Source: Peronospora farinosa
Lineage: Eukaryota > Oomycota > Peronosporomycetes > Peronosporales > Peronosporaceae
Direction of reading: 5' to 3'
Assembly (NCBI GenBank): GCA_947646735.1
Contig: CANTFK010000797.1
Span: forward strand, 124,001-188,000
DNA: 64,000 bases
Shown: piece after piece, positions 10,950 through 22,509 of the stretch
Numbering within the stretch: the first letter of the stretch is position 1
Layout: each line of letters begins with the position of its first letter
Made by a program: the position numbers and the translations under genes
Notes under the pieces: generated by a model
What the model was told of the DNA's origin: nothing
Databases searched by the model: none
The model's input: the letters and a program-made list of their open reading frames with translations, nothing else

Positions 10950-11278
10950 ATTAAATAGCCCAAAGCGAGTACCGTATGCGTATCAGTGTTTGCGAGCGCA
11001 CTTGCTATTTCACACAATGACGTCTCTACGTAAACAAACATCCGGGTCTGATTGGACCAAACTGTCAAATAGCATGCACAAATTGCAATTTTCTTACAAA
11101 ACTCAATGTTACAAAATACAATTTTGGTATAAAAAAAGATAGCCCGTCTTTGTTCTCTAGACGCCACCACAAAGCGGTCCTTCTCTCTCGCCGTCGACGG
11201 TAACGCATCTCCGTATAAGAGCATTATCTCTTAATTCCGTCAGCGGTGTAAGTCGCTGATCGAAATCTCTAAAGCATA
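10950..11278. other. Intergenic region MED15 / FYVE gene
   Basis: 329 bp between tandem plus-strand genes, holding the MED15 3' end and the promoter of the next gene. A CCAAT-box-like GATTGG is present near 11050. Nothing else recognisable. Confidence 0.4.
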
Positions 11279-13141
11279 ATGGCAAATAGGAATGGCACGC
11301 GGCTATTAAAGCCTACTAGCAGTATGCAAAGCATGTCCAGCGCGCTGTCACTGCAGCCGGCACCGCTCACGAGCGCCACGTTTTCTCGCGCTGTGGAAGA
11401 GGATCTGGAGTCACAGGCGCGCGCGTCGCTCAGTCTCTTTGGCTTTGGCTCGCAGGAATCAGTGAACTGGAGCCCCGTTAGCGCCAGCGTGGCGTCCGCG
11501 GCCGCATCCGCCACCGAGAGTCCAGGAACGGGCGGCGCGATCAAGGTCCGCGTCATGGAGCGCGTGTGTCCTATTGGCACCAACACGTTCCTTTGGAACA
11601 CTATGAACTCGCTAGCTAACGGTGGTGAAGGAGGCGACGAATCTGCAACCGGTAGCGTAGACTCAGCGACTGCGAATGGCAATGGGAGCAATGACGTTAA
11701 TGGCAGCGGCACGTTGGAAAGCGACGCGTCAGATTGGGACACCGCATCGGCAGGACTGAGCAATATGTTTGCGTCAAAAGTGTTGCAGCAATATCTCGTA
11801 AAGTGTGTGGCGCTTTTGCCGTCGTCTATTGAGGAGACAGTGGATCTTCTCGTGCGCTCGGACAGAGAAGATATGGAGCTCCCCATGCAGCACCTCGTAG
11901 GTGTTCGTACGAGTTCATCAGCCTTCGTGTATTGCCGCAAGAAGAAGCTTTTGCGTCGCTGCAACAATAAAAATAGCAACAGTAGTGAAGCCGTAACTAA
12001 CCGAATGACGTCCCAGGTATCAACTCAAGATTGCGACAGTGAGTCATCGTACTCAGACTCTGATTTGGAGGTCGAAGACAATGTGCCGCTTTTTGCAGGT
12101 TGTGTCAGCCAAGAATCTACGACAGGACGTGCCCGAGGCACTCGGGGCGACTTGTTAGAGGTTGGTCGATCAGGAGGGAACGCATCGAGCTCGGGGCATT
12201 ATTTGCCTTCTACAAACATGGAAGATTATCGTGCTGCAATGGCAACTTCAGGCCACCAAGGAAACCTTAGTATTAAGTGGGTCGTCGGTGAGAAGACAAG
12301 TCGTATGTTTGCGTCGCGGACTACGTACTGCCTGTTGGATTACGAGTGTATCCTGGTGAACGACTGGGACGAAAACGCCGATCCGTCGCCAATGTACGTG
12401 CGCACGCTGCAATCGTGCTATAGCCCACACTGTCAACCTTGGTTAGACGAGGTAGGTTCCAAACCGACGGATCTTCAGCCGACAGGTTTCATGGTTCGCC
12501 AAGCACGCAATCGTGATGGATATGTAGAAATTCAGTTTGTGACTTCAATTCTGGAGAAAGCACAGTTGCCTATGGCGTCTCGGAGAGCAAAGTTGCGAGC
12601 ATTATGCGCTAAAATTGCACGATTGGAGGAGGTCCTTACGAGCCGGCGTTTATCGCAGTCTTTACTTGTGAAAGCACCTCACTGGGTGCACAATCGTGAA
12701 CGGTTGGGATGCCGTATTTGCGACGCAAAGTTTGGATTGTCACGTCGTCGTCATCATTGTCGTCTATGTGGTGAAATTTGTTGCTCTGAATGCTGCCCAA
12801 AGATGGACGTCGCGCTTCCTGAAGTGGGTTGTACAAGTGTGCGTGTATGTATCGGATGTGTACAGAAGCGCAAAACGAGCTGCGAACTAAGAGTGTCGAA
12901 TGCGCCAACAATGGTGTCGACGTTGTCACCGACAAAAAGTGCCTGCGCGGCCACACCACCACCAATTGGATACCCCGCGCTACGCTCGGCTTCGTCGTCG
13001 CCGCCGGAGCATTACTTATCATCTTCTTCGAGCTACAGTTCTGCCAGCAGCTTTACGAAGACCAGCAGCAGCTTAGGTGAGCGTAAACATTCATTGGCGT
13101 CGTCAGTTTTTCAGAAAATGAAAAGCAGTTCGTTGGGTTAA
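11279..13141 (+). CDS. FYVE zinc-finger protein with probable START-like domain
   Basis: One exon, 620 residues, ATG at 11279. The N-terminal 150 residues are Ser/Ala/Gly-rich. The middle (about 160-430) resembles the START-like lipid-binding module that oomycetes commonly place before FYVE fingers (for example WVVGEKTSRMFASRTTYCL), though this is inferred from architecture. A FYVE finger lies at about 468-535: GCRICDAKF, the phosphoinositide motif RRRHHCRLCG, then CCSECC and VRVCIGC, giving eight metal-binding Cys/His. The usual WxxD is replaced by WVHN, which may weaken PI(3)P binding. A Ser-rich tail follows. A role in endosomal or autophagic membranes is expected. Confidence 0.82.
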   Translation: MANRNGTRLLKPTSSMQSMSSALSLQPAPLTSATFSRAVEEDLESQARASLSLFGFGSQESVNWSPVSASVASAAASATESPGTGGAIKVRVMERVCPIGTNTFLWNTMNSLANGGEGGDESATGSVDSATANGNGSNDVNGSGTLESDASDWDTASAGLSNMFASKVLQQYLVKCVALLPSSIEETVDLLVRSDREDMELPMQHLVGVRTSSSAFVYCRKKKLLRRCNNKNSNSSEAVTNRMTSQVSTQDCDSESSYSDSDLEVEDNVPLFAGCVSQESTTGRARGTRGDLLEVGRSGGNASSSGHYLPSTNMEDYRAAMATSGHQGNLSIKWVVGEKTSRMFASRTTYCLLDYECILVNDWDENADPSPMYVRTLQSCYSPHCQPWLDEVGSKPTDLQPTGFMVRQARNRDGYVEIQFVTSILEKAQLPMASRRAKLRALCAKIARLEEVLTSRRLSQSLLVKAPHWVHNRERLGCRICDAKFGLSRRRHHCRLCGEICCSECCPKMDVALPEVGCTSVRVCIGCVQKRKTSCELRVSNAPTMVSTLSPTKSACAATPPPIGYPALRSASSSPPEHYLSSSSSYSSASSFTKTSSSLGERKHSLASSVFQKMKSSSLG

Positions 13142-13402
13142 GCGCAAAATCATGTTAGACAAAATACATAGATGACCGAGGTTCATCATATATACTTGAT
13201 ACCACAGTTTAGACACCTTCTGTTAACAGCACGCCTAACAACTGCCAGGCAACATAACCTTATACAACAAGAAAAAGCAAGAATTGGTGGCCTTAGTACT
13301 GTGCGTTATCAGAGCTTGCGTCTTTATCTTCGATATTGATATGAGCGTATAACCTACTTGGATACTACCTTGGAATCCCGTGATTGAATTGCTTGATGAC
13401 GT
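13142..13402. other. Intergenic region after the FYVE gene
   Basis: About 260 bp of AT-rich spacer with no frame, repeat or RNA gene that I can recognise. It presumably holds the 3' UTR and polyadenylation signals. Confidence 0.35.
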
Positions 13403-13530
13403 CCGCGTTAAAGTCGTCGGACGGAAACTACTAATTTAATAGTGTTCGTCCGACAACTAGTAGTGTCACTACAGACGATTAGTAGTGTCACTACTAAAGT
13501 AGTAGTGTCCGTCCGACGACTTCAACGCGG
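13403..13530. repeat. MITE-like element with 23-bp terminal inverted repeats
   Basis: 13403-13425 and 13508-13530 are inverted copies matching at 22 of 23 bases (core GTCGTCGGACGGA / TCCGTCCGACGAC). The 82-bp interior holds three variants of TAGTAGTGTCACTAC. It has no coding capacity. No clear target duplication was found at these borders, so the true ends may differ by a few bases. It resembles a non-autonomous DNA transposon or foldback element. Confidence 0.65.
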
Positions 13531-13736
13531 TGGTACCCAAACTCAGACTCAGTGTCATAAGTTTGGTATGGTTGCCCAACCCACTTACCCATGGGTACTT
13601 ATGGGGTACATGTACCAAATTTTTCGGACATACATCAGACACACTTGCTCCATCTCTTTCTTCTTTACACTATACAATCAAAAATCAAAAATTAAACCCG
13701 TCACCCATACACTTGTCATCTAAAACGCATTATTTG

Positions 13737-14080
13737 ATGGAAGACAGTCAGGACTTGTTCATTACTCCAATGGTCAGTGTTAGCTCATTTACTCCAGTCA
13801 CACAGGATGCAAACTGTACTGTGTCGGGCGCTTCTGCTGGTATCAAAATTCTTGAATTTACAATCACTTCATATTGAAAAACCAGCCAGGAAACAACTAA
13901 CAATCGCTAGAGCATGGAAGAAAATTGGTACAAGTGCAGCAAATGTACGAGAACTTCTAAGTGTATCAAGGCAACTGGTACCTCCAATCTGATCATACAC
14001 CTGCGGAGCAACACTAAATAAATCAATATGGACCAACAACTGCCGAAAAAGTCGCCGATAATAAGACTTTGAATGGATTT
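13737..14080 (+). pseudogene. Decayed hAT-type transposase N-terminus with BED zinc finger
   Basis: From the ATG at 13737 one frame can be followed with in-frame stops near 13875, 13908 and 14020. Its second half shows a BED-finger signature: WYKCSKC, then GTSNLIIHLR, with the C-x2-C and His spacing found at the N-terminus of hAT transposases. The frame runs into the outer end of an LTR at 14081, so E1 appears to have inserted into this older DNA transposon. The catalytic core and the other terminus are not seen. Confidence 0.5.
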
Positions 14081-14729
14081 TGTAGCGGAGCTGCACAGCT
14101 CTATAGCCAGAGGGAGACTTTTAGGCTGGAAGCCTCTTAGTTCTAAAGAACTAAATAGAGTTAAGGCTTAAAGCCACTTAGTTACTAGGAACTAATTAAA
14201 CGAGTTAAAGTCACCCTGTTCTAAGGAACTAGGAAAGAGACTTTTAGTCTACAAGCAATGAGCTAAGGTTCAGAGAACCAACGCACAGAGTGCAAGAACA
14301 AGCTAGAAGCTTAGAGGTTCAGAGAAATAACGCACGAAGTGCACACGAGAACAAGTCAGAACGACTTGTGATCTTAAACTGAAAATGAGAACTGTTTTTA
14401 TTTATGCATTAAGATTTTTATGAATAGTCGTACTCTAAGTACACTACACTAGATTAATTACTATAATAGTAATTATAATATGCAGACTTTGCTATTGGAT
14501 GATGTATCGTCTAAACATCTGTGTATGATGTACTTAGTACAGCGTTTATTGATTATCGAATCCCAATCGATAAGATACGGTATTACCGAACACCGTATCT
14601 GTAACGCTTATACTTAATACCTCTCTAAAGAGAAGTATAATAATGCATTATATGCAATACAAAGGGGAGTTTAACCGTAAACTCTCGGAAAGACGCTACA
14701 ACCGTCGTGTAACCCCGTTACACCCTCCC
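14081..14729 (-). repeat. E1 3' LTR
   Basis: On the minus strand it starts TGTAACGGGG at 14729 and its far end reads TGTAGCGG on the plus strand at 14081, giving TG...CA-type ends like the other LTRs here. About 649 bp. It is followed inside the element by a purine-rich tract. The right-hand limit is well supported by that tract. The left limit is inferred from the terminal motif because no partner copy lies in the window. The interior is full of short palindromic AACTAAGTGGC-like repeats. Confidence 0.6.
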
Positions 14730-14743
14730 CCACCAGACTGACG
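14730..14743 (-). promoter_or_regulatory. E1 polypurine tract
   Basis: Minus-strand purine run GGTGGGGGAGGG directly abuts the LTR start. It would prime plus-strand DNA synthesis. Confidence 0.6.
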
Positions 14744-14833
14744 TTCCCATAGAATGTCACTCGACATCTTTCCTCGTAGAGGTAGTGCTTTAGCGAACGT
14801 TTAAAACCTCACGGTTTGTTCACGGCACATAAC

Positions 14834-16116
14834 ATGACGCCTCCCGATAGTGAGTCACAGACTCTTCGGGACCTCATTGAAGACGACCTTGACGAAGCGG
14901 TTGATTACGAAAGTGACACCGTCTTTGTGGGACCCGATGGGTCCTCTTTAGCCACCCTCACGGTTGAAGATGACACTAGTCATGCACCGAATCCGTTACC
15001 AAACATGGTGCTGCAGATGCGCTAACAGCGTTACGTGACCCGCCTGACGTATCGTCAACGGCGACGGTTACCAACCCACTCGACGAGCAGCAACAGCAGA
15101 CTATCGAGCAAGAGGAAGGCGCCAAGCGCCGGACGAAGAATATAACGAGGCTTCAGGACCACCGTCAGTATAGATTTAAACCACCTACGGTGGAAGAACG
15201 CCTAAAGGAGGCATCTGGGCATTCCATTTCTGGCTGGGCCATTGGGCCTGAGGCCATTTCACCTGAAGATGTTGCCATACGCACGGCACTTCGACAACGA
15301 TATCTAGAACCCCACATCACTACACAAAGCCAATACTTGGCACGCCTCACCAGGCAAGTGCGGGGTGCGCTAGTCCCTCCCATAAAGGGTGTTCCCATCC
15401 TTCTGTTTGCGGGGAAAACCGAGGAAGAAAAAGATACGTCTTTTAGCCGCGGGGCGCATTATGCGCGACGTTTAAGCAGCATGTGGGCCCTACGAGCAAG
15501 TGCCGATGTGGCAGATGTTCGACTCGAACGGAAAATGCGTTACGATTACGCTAAATTGAAGGCCCGGGGGAAATTGATATCCCGACGAACGCATTATGCG
15601 TCTGCTACCCAGCACCCCAATGTTTCGGCTACACCTGTAGCCGCGAGTTCACGACAGGCCGAGGCCGCTAACTCGCCTACCCTCACCACTACTGGCGAGA
15701 AGCGTCATCGCCAACAGGCTGAACCTGCGCACGACGCTTAAAAACGTCCACGGCGTATGGGCAATCCTGCCGAAGGGGAACCTCGAACTCCCATGAGTTC
15801 CAAGACTCGGGATATCCCCGCCACTTCACCAGATACTAGTTTTGACCATGGCGGCGACGTTTCTGCAACAGACGTTCAACATGGAACTGAAGGTTCCTCT
15901 GTCCATCAAGCAAATCCGGAGGAGGCCGGTGTATCGGCACAAGCTCATGCCAATCTTCTTCAAGAGGTACGGTCTCTCCGTGAGGATATGTAGTCGTTGA
16001 ACTCCCGTATTGAGTCACTGGAAGAGATCCGAACCCGAGTGCAGGGTAAGCTTGACCTGTTGGTGCAGATAATCCGCCCCGCGACAATGCCGATGAACTC
16101 GGCGCGAGCGCCTTAG
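14834..16116 (+). pseudogene. E1 convergent accessory frame (aORF) on the strand opposite gag-pol
   Basis: Begins at the ATG at 14834, 104 bp inside the 3' LTR, and runs towards the 3' end of pol. One frame is followed through a single one-base shift near 15008 and stops at 15739-15741 and 15991-15993 to a final stop at 16114-16116, about 425 codons in all. The N-terminus is acidic, the middle is a mixed globular segment (HSISGWAIGPEAISPEDVA), then a Pro/Ser/Thr-rich part and a C-terminal heptad region (LLQEVRSLRED...SRIESLEEIRTR). It overlaps pol tail-to-tail over 15836-16116. I recognise no database family. The lesions mean this copy is dead, but the long continuous frame is unlikely to be chance. 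Confidence 0.6.
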
Positions 16117-17535
16117 CATCTATTTGGGACAGATCCCGATATGGTTTGAGCATGCCGACGTAGAACACAGGATGTGTACGCAATTTGCGCGGCAAATTAA
16201 GCGTATACGCTGTGCCTTTCTTGGCAATGACCGTAAAGGGTCCGATAAAGCGCGGACGCAACGTCGTCTTAAAGACAGCAGATACTACATTGGTAGGTAG
16301 GTTTTTAGCATTAATTAATACTTGGTCTCCGACCTCATAATCATTAATACAACTTCTGCCTTTAGCATCCGCATATTCCTTCTGTTTGTCTTGGCCATCA
16401 GCCATTGCGTCTTGCACATGTCGTAAGACATTTAGTCGCGTTGCGAGAAACGCGTTCAACTGTTTCTTAACAGTATTAGGGCTGACATCAGAAAGCCGAT
16501 CGGCAACCTCTCCCCCACCAATCCCTGAACCATTACATGGTAGCGCTAACGGAACGCGTGGGTGTGTGAGACCATTCACATAGAACGGAGTGTAGCCGGT
16601 AGAGGCGTGCACGGAGTTATTGAGTGCAAACTCAACTACAGGGAGCATAGAGATCCATCGATTAGGCGTTTCAGCACAAATACTGCGGAGGATATCTTCA
16701 GCAACACGCTTTACGCGTTCAATTTGACCATCGGTCTGCGGATGATCCGCTGTGGACATGTCCAAACGGGTGCCTAGCACCAGCAAGACGGAGTTCCAAA
16801 ATTACTCGTAAAACGAGGATCACGATCAGAAACAATTGCCACTGGCAAGCCATGTTGGCGAAACACCCGATCGATAAACAGCTCCGCTGTACCCACACCA
16901 TCGATCGAATCTGGCACAGCCGCTAAGTGAGCCATCTTGCTCAAACGGTCAACAAAGACCACAATACCTGTATTGCCATGCGAATCTTTCGGTAGGCCAA
17001 ATACAAAATTCATACTGATGGACTCCCAGCACCCAATGGGAATAGGCAAACTAGCCAGCGGCGCTGCCGAATGGGCGAGAGTTTCACCCGTTGACACGTT
17101 TCACACGTACGCACATATGTGCTCACCCATTTATATAATTTGGGCCACCAGTAACTTTGGCATACTGCCCCATAGGTCTTTTCACGACCCAAATGACCAC
17201 CGATGGCGGTGTCATGTACCTCATAGAGGATACGATACTTCAGGTCCTCGTCATGAGGAACTACAATACGCGGAGGATCCGCTACATCTGTACGATAGTA
17301 CAACAGCACCTGATCGATAGAATATCGATGAAGGCTCGCACGTAATCGTGCCGACAATTCAATGCCCGAGTCTTTAAACTCATTACTGCCAAGAGCATGT
17401 AGCAACGCTATACAGTGATTATCTTTAGCATACGCCGATCGAATGAGATCAATGATAGAAGACGACAACGTCGTAACCCAAACATGAGCAAGCTCTAGTC
17501 AGGTCTGCGTGACAACGCAACAGCCAAAGCATTTT
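15836..17535 (-). pseudogene. E1 pol, 3' part: end of RNase H, integrase
   Basis: Continues pol from the left side of E2. It starts with the RNase H terminus (ALSRRPD), then the integrase zinc domain (motifs GGHLGREKTYGAVC and CETCQRVK), the catalytic core and a C-terminal GPFTVIAKKGTAYTLN / VFYVGMLKPY block. The first catalytic Asp of the DDE core has become Asn (SMNFVFGLP, where relatives have MDF). The second Asp (SDRDPRF) and the Glu (TDGQIERV) are kept. Stops and shifts near 17480, 17050 and 16790 break the frame. No chromodomain is visible. Confidence 0.8.
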
Positions 17536-17855
17536 TGTAACGGGCTAAGGACCCGTTACCGTCTTACACTAAAAGGGCGTTGAGGAAGCGCTCTTAATTA
17601 ACTCGTAAATATAACTCTGTTTTATTTTTGTTTTAGTTTTAATTCGCAGTAAGTGCGAATATGTTCCCTAGCTCATGGGAACCACTCAATATGGAAGTCA
17701 ATTTATTATTGGCTAATTATTGGGTCTGGTACCCCAATAATAAACGAATAATAAAAATGACGCGCAGTATCCGCTAATCGGATACTGCCCTATGCCTACT
17801 TATGTAATTATGTATTAATTCTATAACTACTCATGTAATAGGTTGCCCCATTACA
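17536..17855 (-). repeat. E2 3' LTR
   Basis: 320 bp, TGTAATGGGG...CCCGTTACA on the minus strand. Near-identical to 24670-24990. The same family occurs as a solo copy at 29063-29382 in the opposite orientation. ATTTT at 17531-17535 is the target duplication. Confidence 0.95.
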
Positions 17856-17870
17856 TCACCCCCCTCTTTA
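17856..17870 (-). promoter_or_regulatory. E2 polypurine tract
   Basis: Minus-strand AAAGAGGGGGGTGA immediately before the 3' LTR, the expected plus-strand primer. Confidence 0.75.
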
Positions 17871-18150
17871 AGTTGTGCTTACTACAACGTAAGCACATAA
17901 CTTGAAAAATGATTTGTTTCACCAAAGATGCAGCGACACAACCTCGAACCTGCTCAGTGACACGCAACTGAGCAGCATGACACTGGCCGCGTGCGCAAGG
18001 ATATATCTGACGACAACAACCGTACGATCTGCATGGAGCAGACACCGCGAGTCACGGACGCACACTTGATCACGTGGACGCTATACCGTTATATCAGCGC
18101 TAATTATCCAGAATTGCAAGAAGTCATAACGAAACTCTTCATTCGCTATT

Positions 18151-18222
18151 ATTCCGTTGGTGCAGTGGTTTACCACTAAGTTCTTGATCGTGATGTCGCT
18201 GGTTCGATCCCCACGTCCGCCA
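18151..18222 (+). other. tRNA-like sequence (decayed tRNA gene or SINE head)
   Basis: Has an A-box-like TGGTGCAGTGG at 18158 and a near-consensus B box GGTTCGATCCC at 18201-18211 with tRNA-like spacing, ending CGTCCGCCA. The acceptor 5' strand does not pair with the 3' strand and the T stem has two mismatches, so it is not a working tRNA. It lies at the 3' end of E2 pol, whose last codons read into it. tRNA-headed SINEs are known in oomycetes, which makes a SINE fragment plausible. Confidence 0.5.
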
Positions 18223-18453
18223 TATTCGATTCGCTATGGCAACCCACATAGTCGCAAATGCCATCCAAGTTTTCTCGAGCCTCATAATAGATCTCGGAAT
18301 CGCTCGGGGACTCGTCGTCAAAGTTCTGTTGCTCGCGAGCATTAAGGCTCGCGAGATCGGGGATGGAATCGGCAGCATCACTCGCAATAGCCGTCTTCCT
18401 ACGCGACTCATAATCCTCGACCACGTCTAGTACATCTTGGAACAGCGTACTCG

Positions 18454-19032
18454 ATGGCTCCCATGTATCGTCCGCCGGGGAATATCCTAACCAGCGAACC
18501 CTGTAATGCTTCTCGACACGCTTCTTCGTGGGCGCCGAGTTGTTACTCGGCGCCTGGGACTTGTGATCCTCGTGATCGACAATCCGGTCGACAATCCAGC
18601 GTCGCGCACCCGATGCATCGACTAATGGAGGAGGATCATCACGACGGAAGGCCTCTGGCGATGAGCGCCAATTCTCGCAATCGGGCGCCTGTACCGTCGA
18701 GTGATGAGCTGCGCCTACTCCGCGCTGAAGCTGAGGAATCGAAGAATGCCCTACTTGATGCTCGCGAGATGGCTGAGAGAGCTCAAGATCGTGCGGATGC
18801 TGCGACTGAGGCTGCTGAGCGGACCCGACGTGAGCAGCTGGTACTGGTTGAGCGCCTACGTCAACTTGAGACGACTGCGTTCGGAGGGCCCCAGCAGATC
18901 GAGTCTGCACGCATTCGGGCAGGACTTGGTCCCAGTCGTCGTCAACGTCGTCGTCAAGGGATGTCGGATTTCGAGCCGGCACAGATGAGCGGGGAAGATT
19001 CGAAGGGAGATTCGCCGGCAGGTAAGCCTTGA
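18454..19032 (+). CDS. E2 antisense frame with coiled coil (possible aORF remnant)
   Basis: 192 codons from the ATG at 18454; better internal starts lie at 18625 and 18664. The second half is a strong heptad-pattern helix (DELRLLRAEAEESKNALLD, then DAATEAAERTRREQ and VERLRQLE) ending in a basic patch (GPSRRQRRRQG). It is antisense to the integrase-chromodomain linker of E2 pol, whose own sequence there is low-complexity. The helix resembles the end of the E3 convergent frame in layout. Upstream, 17991-18150 may hold a broken N-terminal part. It may simply be a shadow of pol; the coiled-coil quality and the matching position in other elements argue for a real frame. Confidence 0.4.
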   Translation: MAPMYRPPGNILTSEPCNASRHASSWAPSCYSAPGTCDPRDRQSGRQSSVAHPMHRLMEEDHHDGRPLAMSANSRNRAPVPSSDELRLLRAEAEESKNALLDAREMAERAQDRADAATEAAERTRREQLVLVERLRQLETTAFGGPQQIESARIRAGLGPSRRQRRRQGMSDFEPAQMSGEDSKGDSPAGKP

Positions 19033-22000
19033 GGCGCCCGACGTAGAACGTCGGGTGCAAACGCATAGATGTAGGTATGTCTAGCGTGTAAGCGTCACCA
19101 TGCACTTTAACAACCCGAAATGGGCCAATATATCTTGGCGCTAACTTATTAGCGCCCAAATTCGTCACTGAGGTGTTCGGTAATCCACTTGTTGATAACA
19201 ATACTCTGTCACCTTCTCGAAATATCAACATATTCTTTCGTCCTCTTCTGTCTGCATTCTCCTTTTGCTTGTCGACTGCCTCTTGTAATGCATCACGCAC
19301 AAAACGCGTGATTACTTGTCGTAATAGTAGGAATTCGGTTACTGCAGCCGAACTTACAGGCGACGTATTCTCCTTTTGGAGCAAAATTGGCAACGGAAGA
19401 CGCGATGGAAAGCATCGCGTCAGGAGTAGATATGCCGTTGTTCACAAAATTACCAGCATTAGGTGCATCGGCAGCAACCTTATGCGCATCGTAATCAATC
19501 ATCAATAGTTTCGGCGCAATTCCATCGGTAGATACTCCCCCACCAAGCTTGAAGACAGGGTGTTCTGAAGCTGAGAGAGCAAGAAGCGCCGGAACGCGAG
19601 GATGCCTCGCGTTGTTAACGAAAAAGGGCGTCAACCCGGTTGACGCGTGGACAGCATTGTTGATTACAAACTCTGCAAGTGGAAGAAACAAACTCTAGGA
19701 CAAGAACGATGTTGCATAACTGCGCAAGACATCTTCGAGCACTCTGTTCACACGCTTCGTTTGCCCATCAGTCTCTGGATGGGCCGCCGTAGACATAAGC
19801 AACCGCGTGCCTAATAGCTGGCAAATTTGACGTAGAAAGCCGAAGTGAAACGCGGGTCACGGTCCGAAACAATAGATTCTGGCAAGCCGTGATGCCTAAA
19901 GATGAGATCAATGAAGATCTTCGCTGTCGTCTCCGCCGTAATGTTGGCGGAGACCGGAGCAAAATGCACCATTTTGCTGAATCGATCCACTAGAACCAAT
20001 ACGCCCGTGCGTTTCTGTTCATCCGGGTGGAAGTCCAAAGATAAATATTATTCTGACCGAGCGCCAGGCTTCCGTAGCAATCGGAAGCGGACGCAATGGG
20101 GCTTGTGAAGACGGCGCAGGCTTCACACGCTGACAGGTTTCACAGGAGCGCACCCATTTCTGGATGTATTTATACATTCGCGACCAGAAGAATACGCGCG
20201 AAATAGCTGCAAACGTCTTCTCGCGACCCAGGTGTCCGCCAGCTGGGCTGTCGTGAAATTCATGAACCAATCGGGCTCGAAGGTCGTCATCAGCAGGGAT
20301 GACGACACGCGGGGAATCAAAGACACCCATCGTGTACGTCAGCAATGTACCGTCAAGCGCGTAACGCTTGATGTTGTCGCGTGTTGGTTTCGTCAACTTC
20401 GCGAGTAATTTTTCGCTCGGGTCCCTGAGATAGTTGATGATTCCTGCATAGAAGGAATCATTCGCGTAGGATTCAGCGATCTGAGTTCGGATCGAAAGCA
20501 CGGGGGTCGAAATCATCGCATTAAGCCCCAGCCCAATACAACACGCACAGGTATCTTCGTCGTCATCAACATACTCCGTTTGATGACCCATATCACGCCG
20601 AGGATCGTAATCAGGACGACGAGAAAGCGCGTCAGCGAGAATGTTATTCTTGCCAGGCTTTTAATGCACCACAAAATTATACTCGGCAAAAAATGACAAC
20701 CACCGTGCCATACGCTGGGACAAGTGAGGACTCTTGACGGCGGTACGCAATGATGCGTGATCTGTGTAGGTAGAATTCATCTTTTCGCCGAGCAAATATA
20801 CTATAAACTTGATTAGCGCGTAACGCATAGCCAAAACTTCCTTGTCGTGTACCGGATAATTTTTCTCGGCAGGTTTCATCTGTCGTGATTGAAAACTCAC
20901 GACGCGCTCTCGACCCTCGTCATCAAATTGCATGAGGGCACATCCTATAGCGAAATTGCTCGCGTCACACACGACGTGGAATGGCTTAGAGTCATCAGGT
21001 AACATCAGCACCGGTGCCTCGGACAAGCTCTTCTTTACGGAGTCGAAGGCAGATTGATGTTCTGCCGTCCATAACCATACTGCATCTTTTTTGAGCAAAG
21101 TCGATAATGGCTGAATTAGCTCAGCATAGTTCTTTGTATACTTATGCAAGTAATCCGCCAGACCGAGCCATTGACGTAATTCAGTTTGGTTCCTGGGCGT
21201 TGGCCAGGAACAGATCGATGAGATCTTCTCAGGATCAGCGCGGACACCTTCCTTGCTGACGTAGCAACCGAGTACTGGAATCTCGGGAGCGCAGAAGACA
21301 CATTTCTTCAAATTAGCATACAATTTGTTCTCGCGCATAACTTGAAACACCTGCTTCAAGTGTCGAAGGGTACGTCCGTAGCGCTGAGCTTTTGCTCAGC
21401 GCGGCTGTGAACAAAAATATCGTCAAAGTAGCTCGGTGCAAAGTCGCGAAGTGGGCGAAGTACTTGTGTCACCATCCGATTGAACGTAGCTGGAGCATTC
21501 TTAAGGCCTTGTGGCATGACTAGCCACTCCCAAAGCATCCCGCTTGGGGTGCTGACCGCAGTGAACGGAATGTCACTGTCCCTCATGAGGATTTGATGAA
21601 ACCGTCTGTCAGATCTATGGCGCTGTAGATCTCGCTCCCGGACATGGTATTTAATACCATGTCTTTTCGAGGGATAGGCATTTGATCCGGGATCGTGGCG
21701 TCATTCAGCTTGTTGAAGGCGTGCACAATGCGCCAACCGCCGGTGGCTTTCTTCACACAGAAAGTCGGACTCGAATGTGGCGAGATACTCTCGCGGACAT
21801 GGCCAGCCTTGCGGCGACCCTCGAAAAATTCATCAATAGCGATGACTTGGTCGCGCGGTAACGGCCACTGCCGTGTCACGCAATATTTCGATCCTGGCAC
21901 GAGATCTATCTCGTGCCGCACACCACGATCTGCCGGAAGATCAGCTGGAATTTTCTCCGGGAAAATATCGGCGTACTCACGGGCGATATCGTATACAGGG

Positions 22001-22509
22001 TTGCCCGAAGCACGAAGAGCATCCCAAGACTGTGCCGCGAAGCGTTCTTCGCGCGCTGATTTAGGCTCGGCGCTCTTCGGGCGAGCCTCCAGAACTTCTT
22101 CACTGGCTTCTTCGGTGGCTGAAACGATGCACACTTGCTCGATGTCGCCGGCCTTAAAATCATGAAGGAAGTCTTTCCATGTAAGGTCTGGCAGAGATGT
22201 GATATCTGCAGCAGTGCACGGTGGACTCGCTACCTCAATGTAGTTGCCACGATGTGGGGATCCCTCCACATATTCAAGCGCGCATACGGATTCCGTCACT
22301 ACGGAATCAAATGCATCAGCATCTTGACGCGAATGTCGTCGTCTCGGTGATCGGCGTGCTCCTTTCTTGCGTTTTCTCTTGCGTCTCGAGCCCCTGCTCG
22401 AGACTGGCACGTCGCTATCAGAGGAGGATGATGTACCCCCCTCTAGACGTGGGAGCTCTGTATCCACCACGTCGGTCTCATGCGGATCCATAGTCCGCCC
22501 ATTCTCGTC

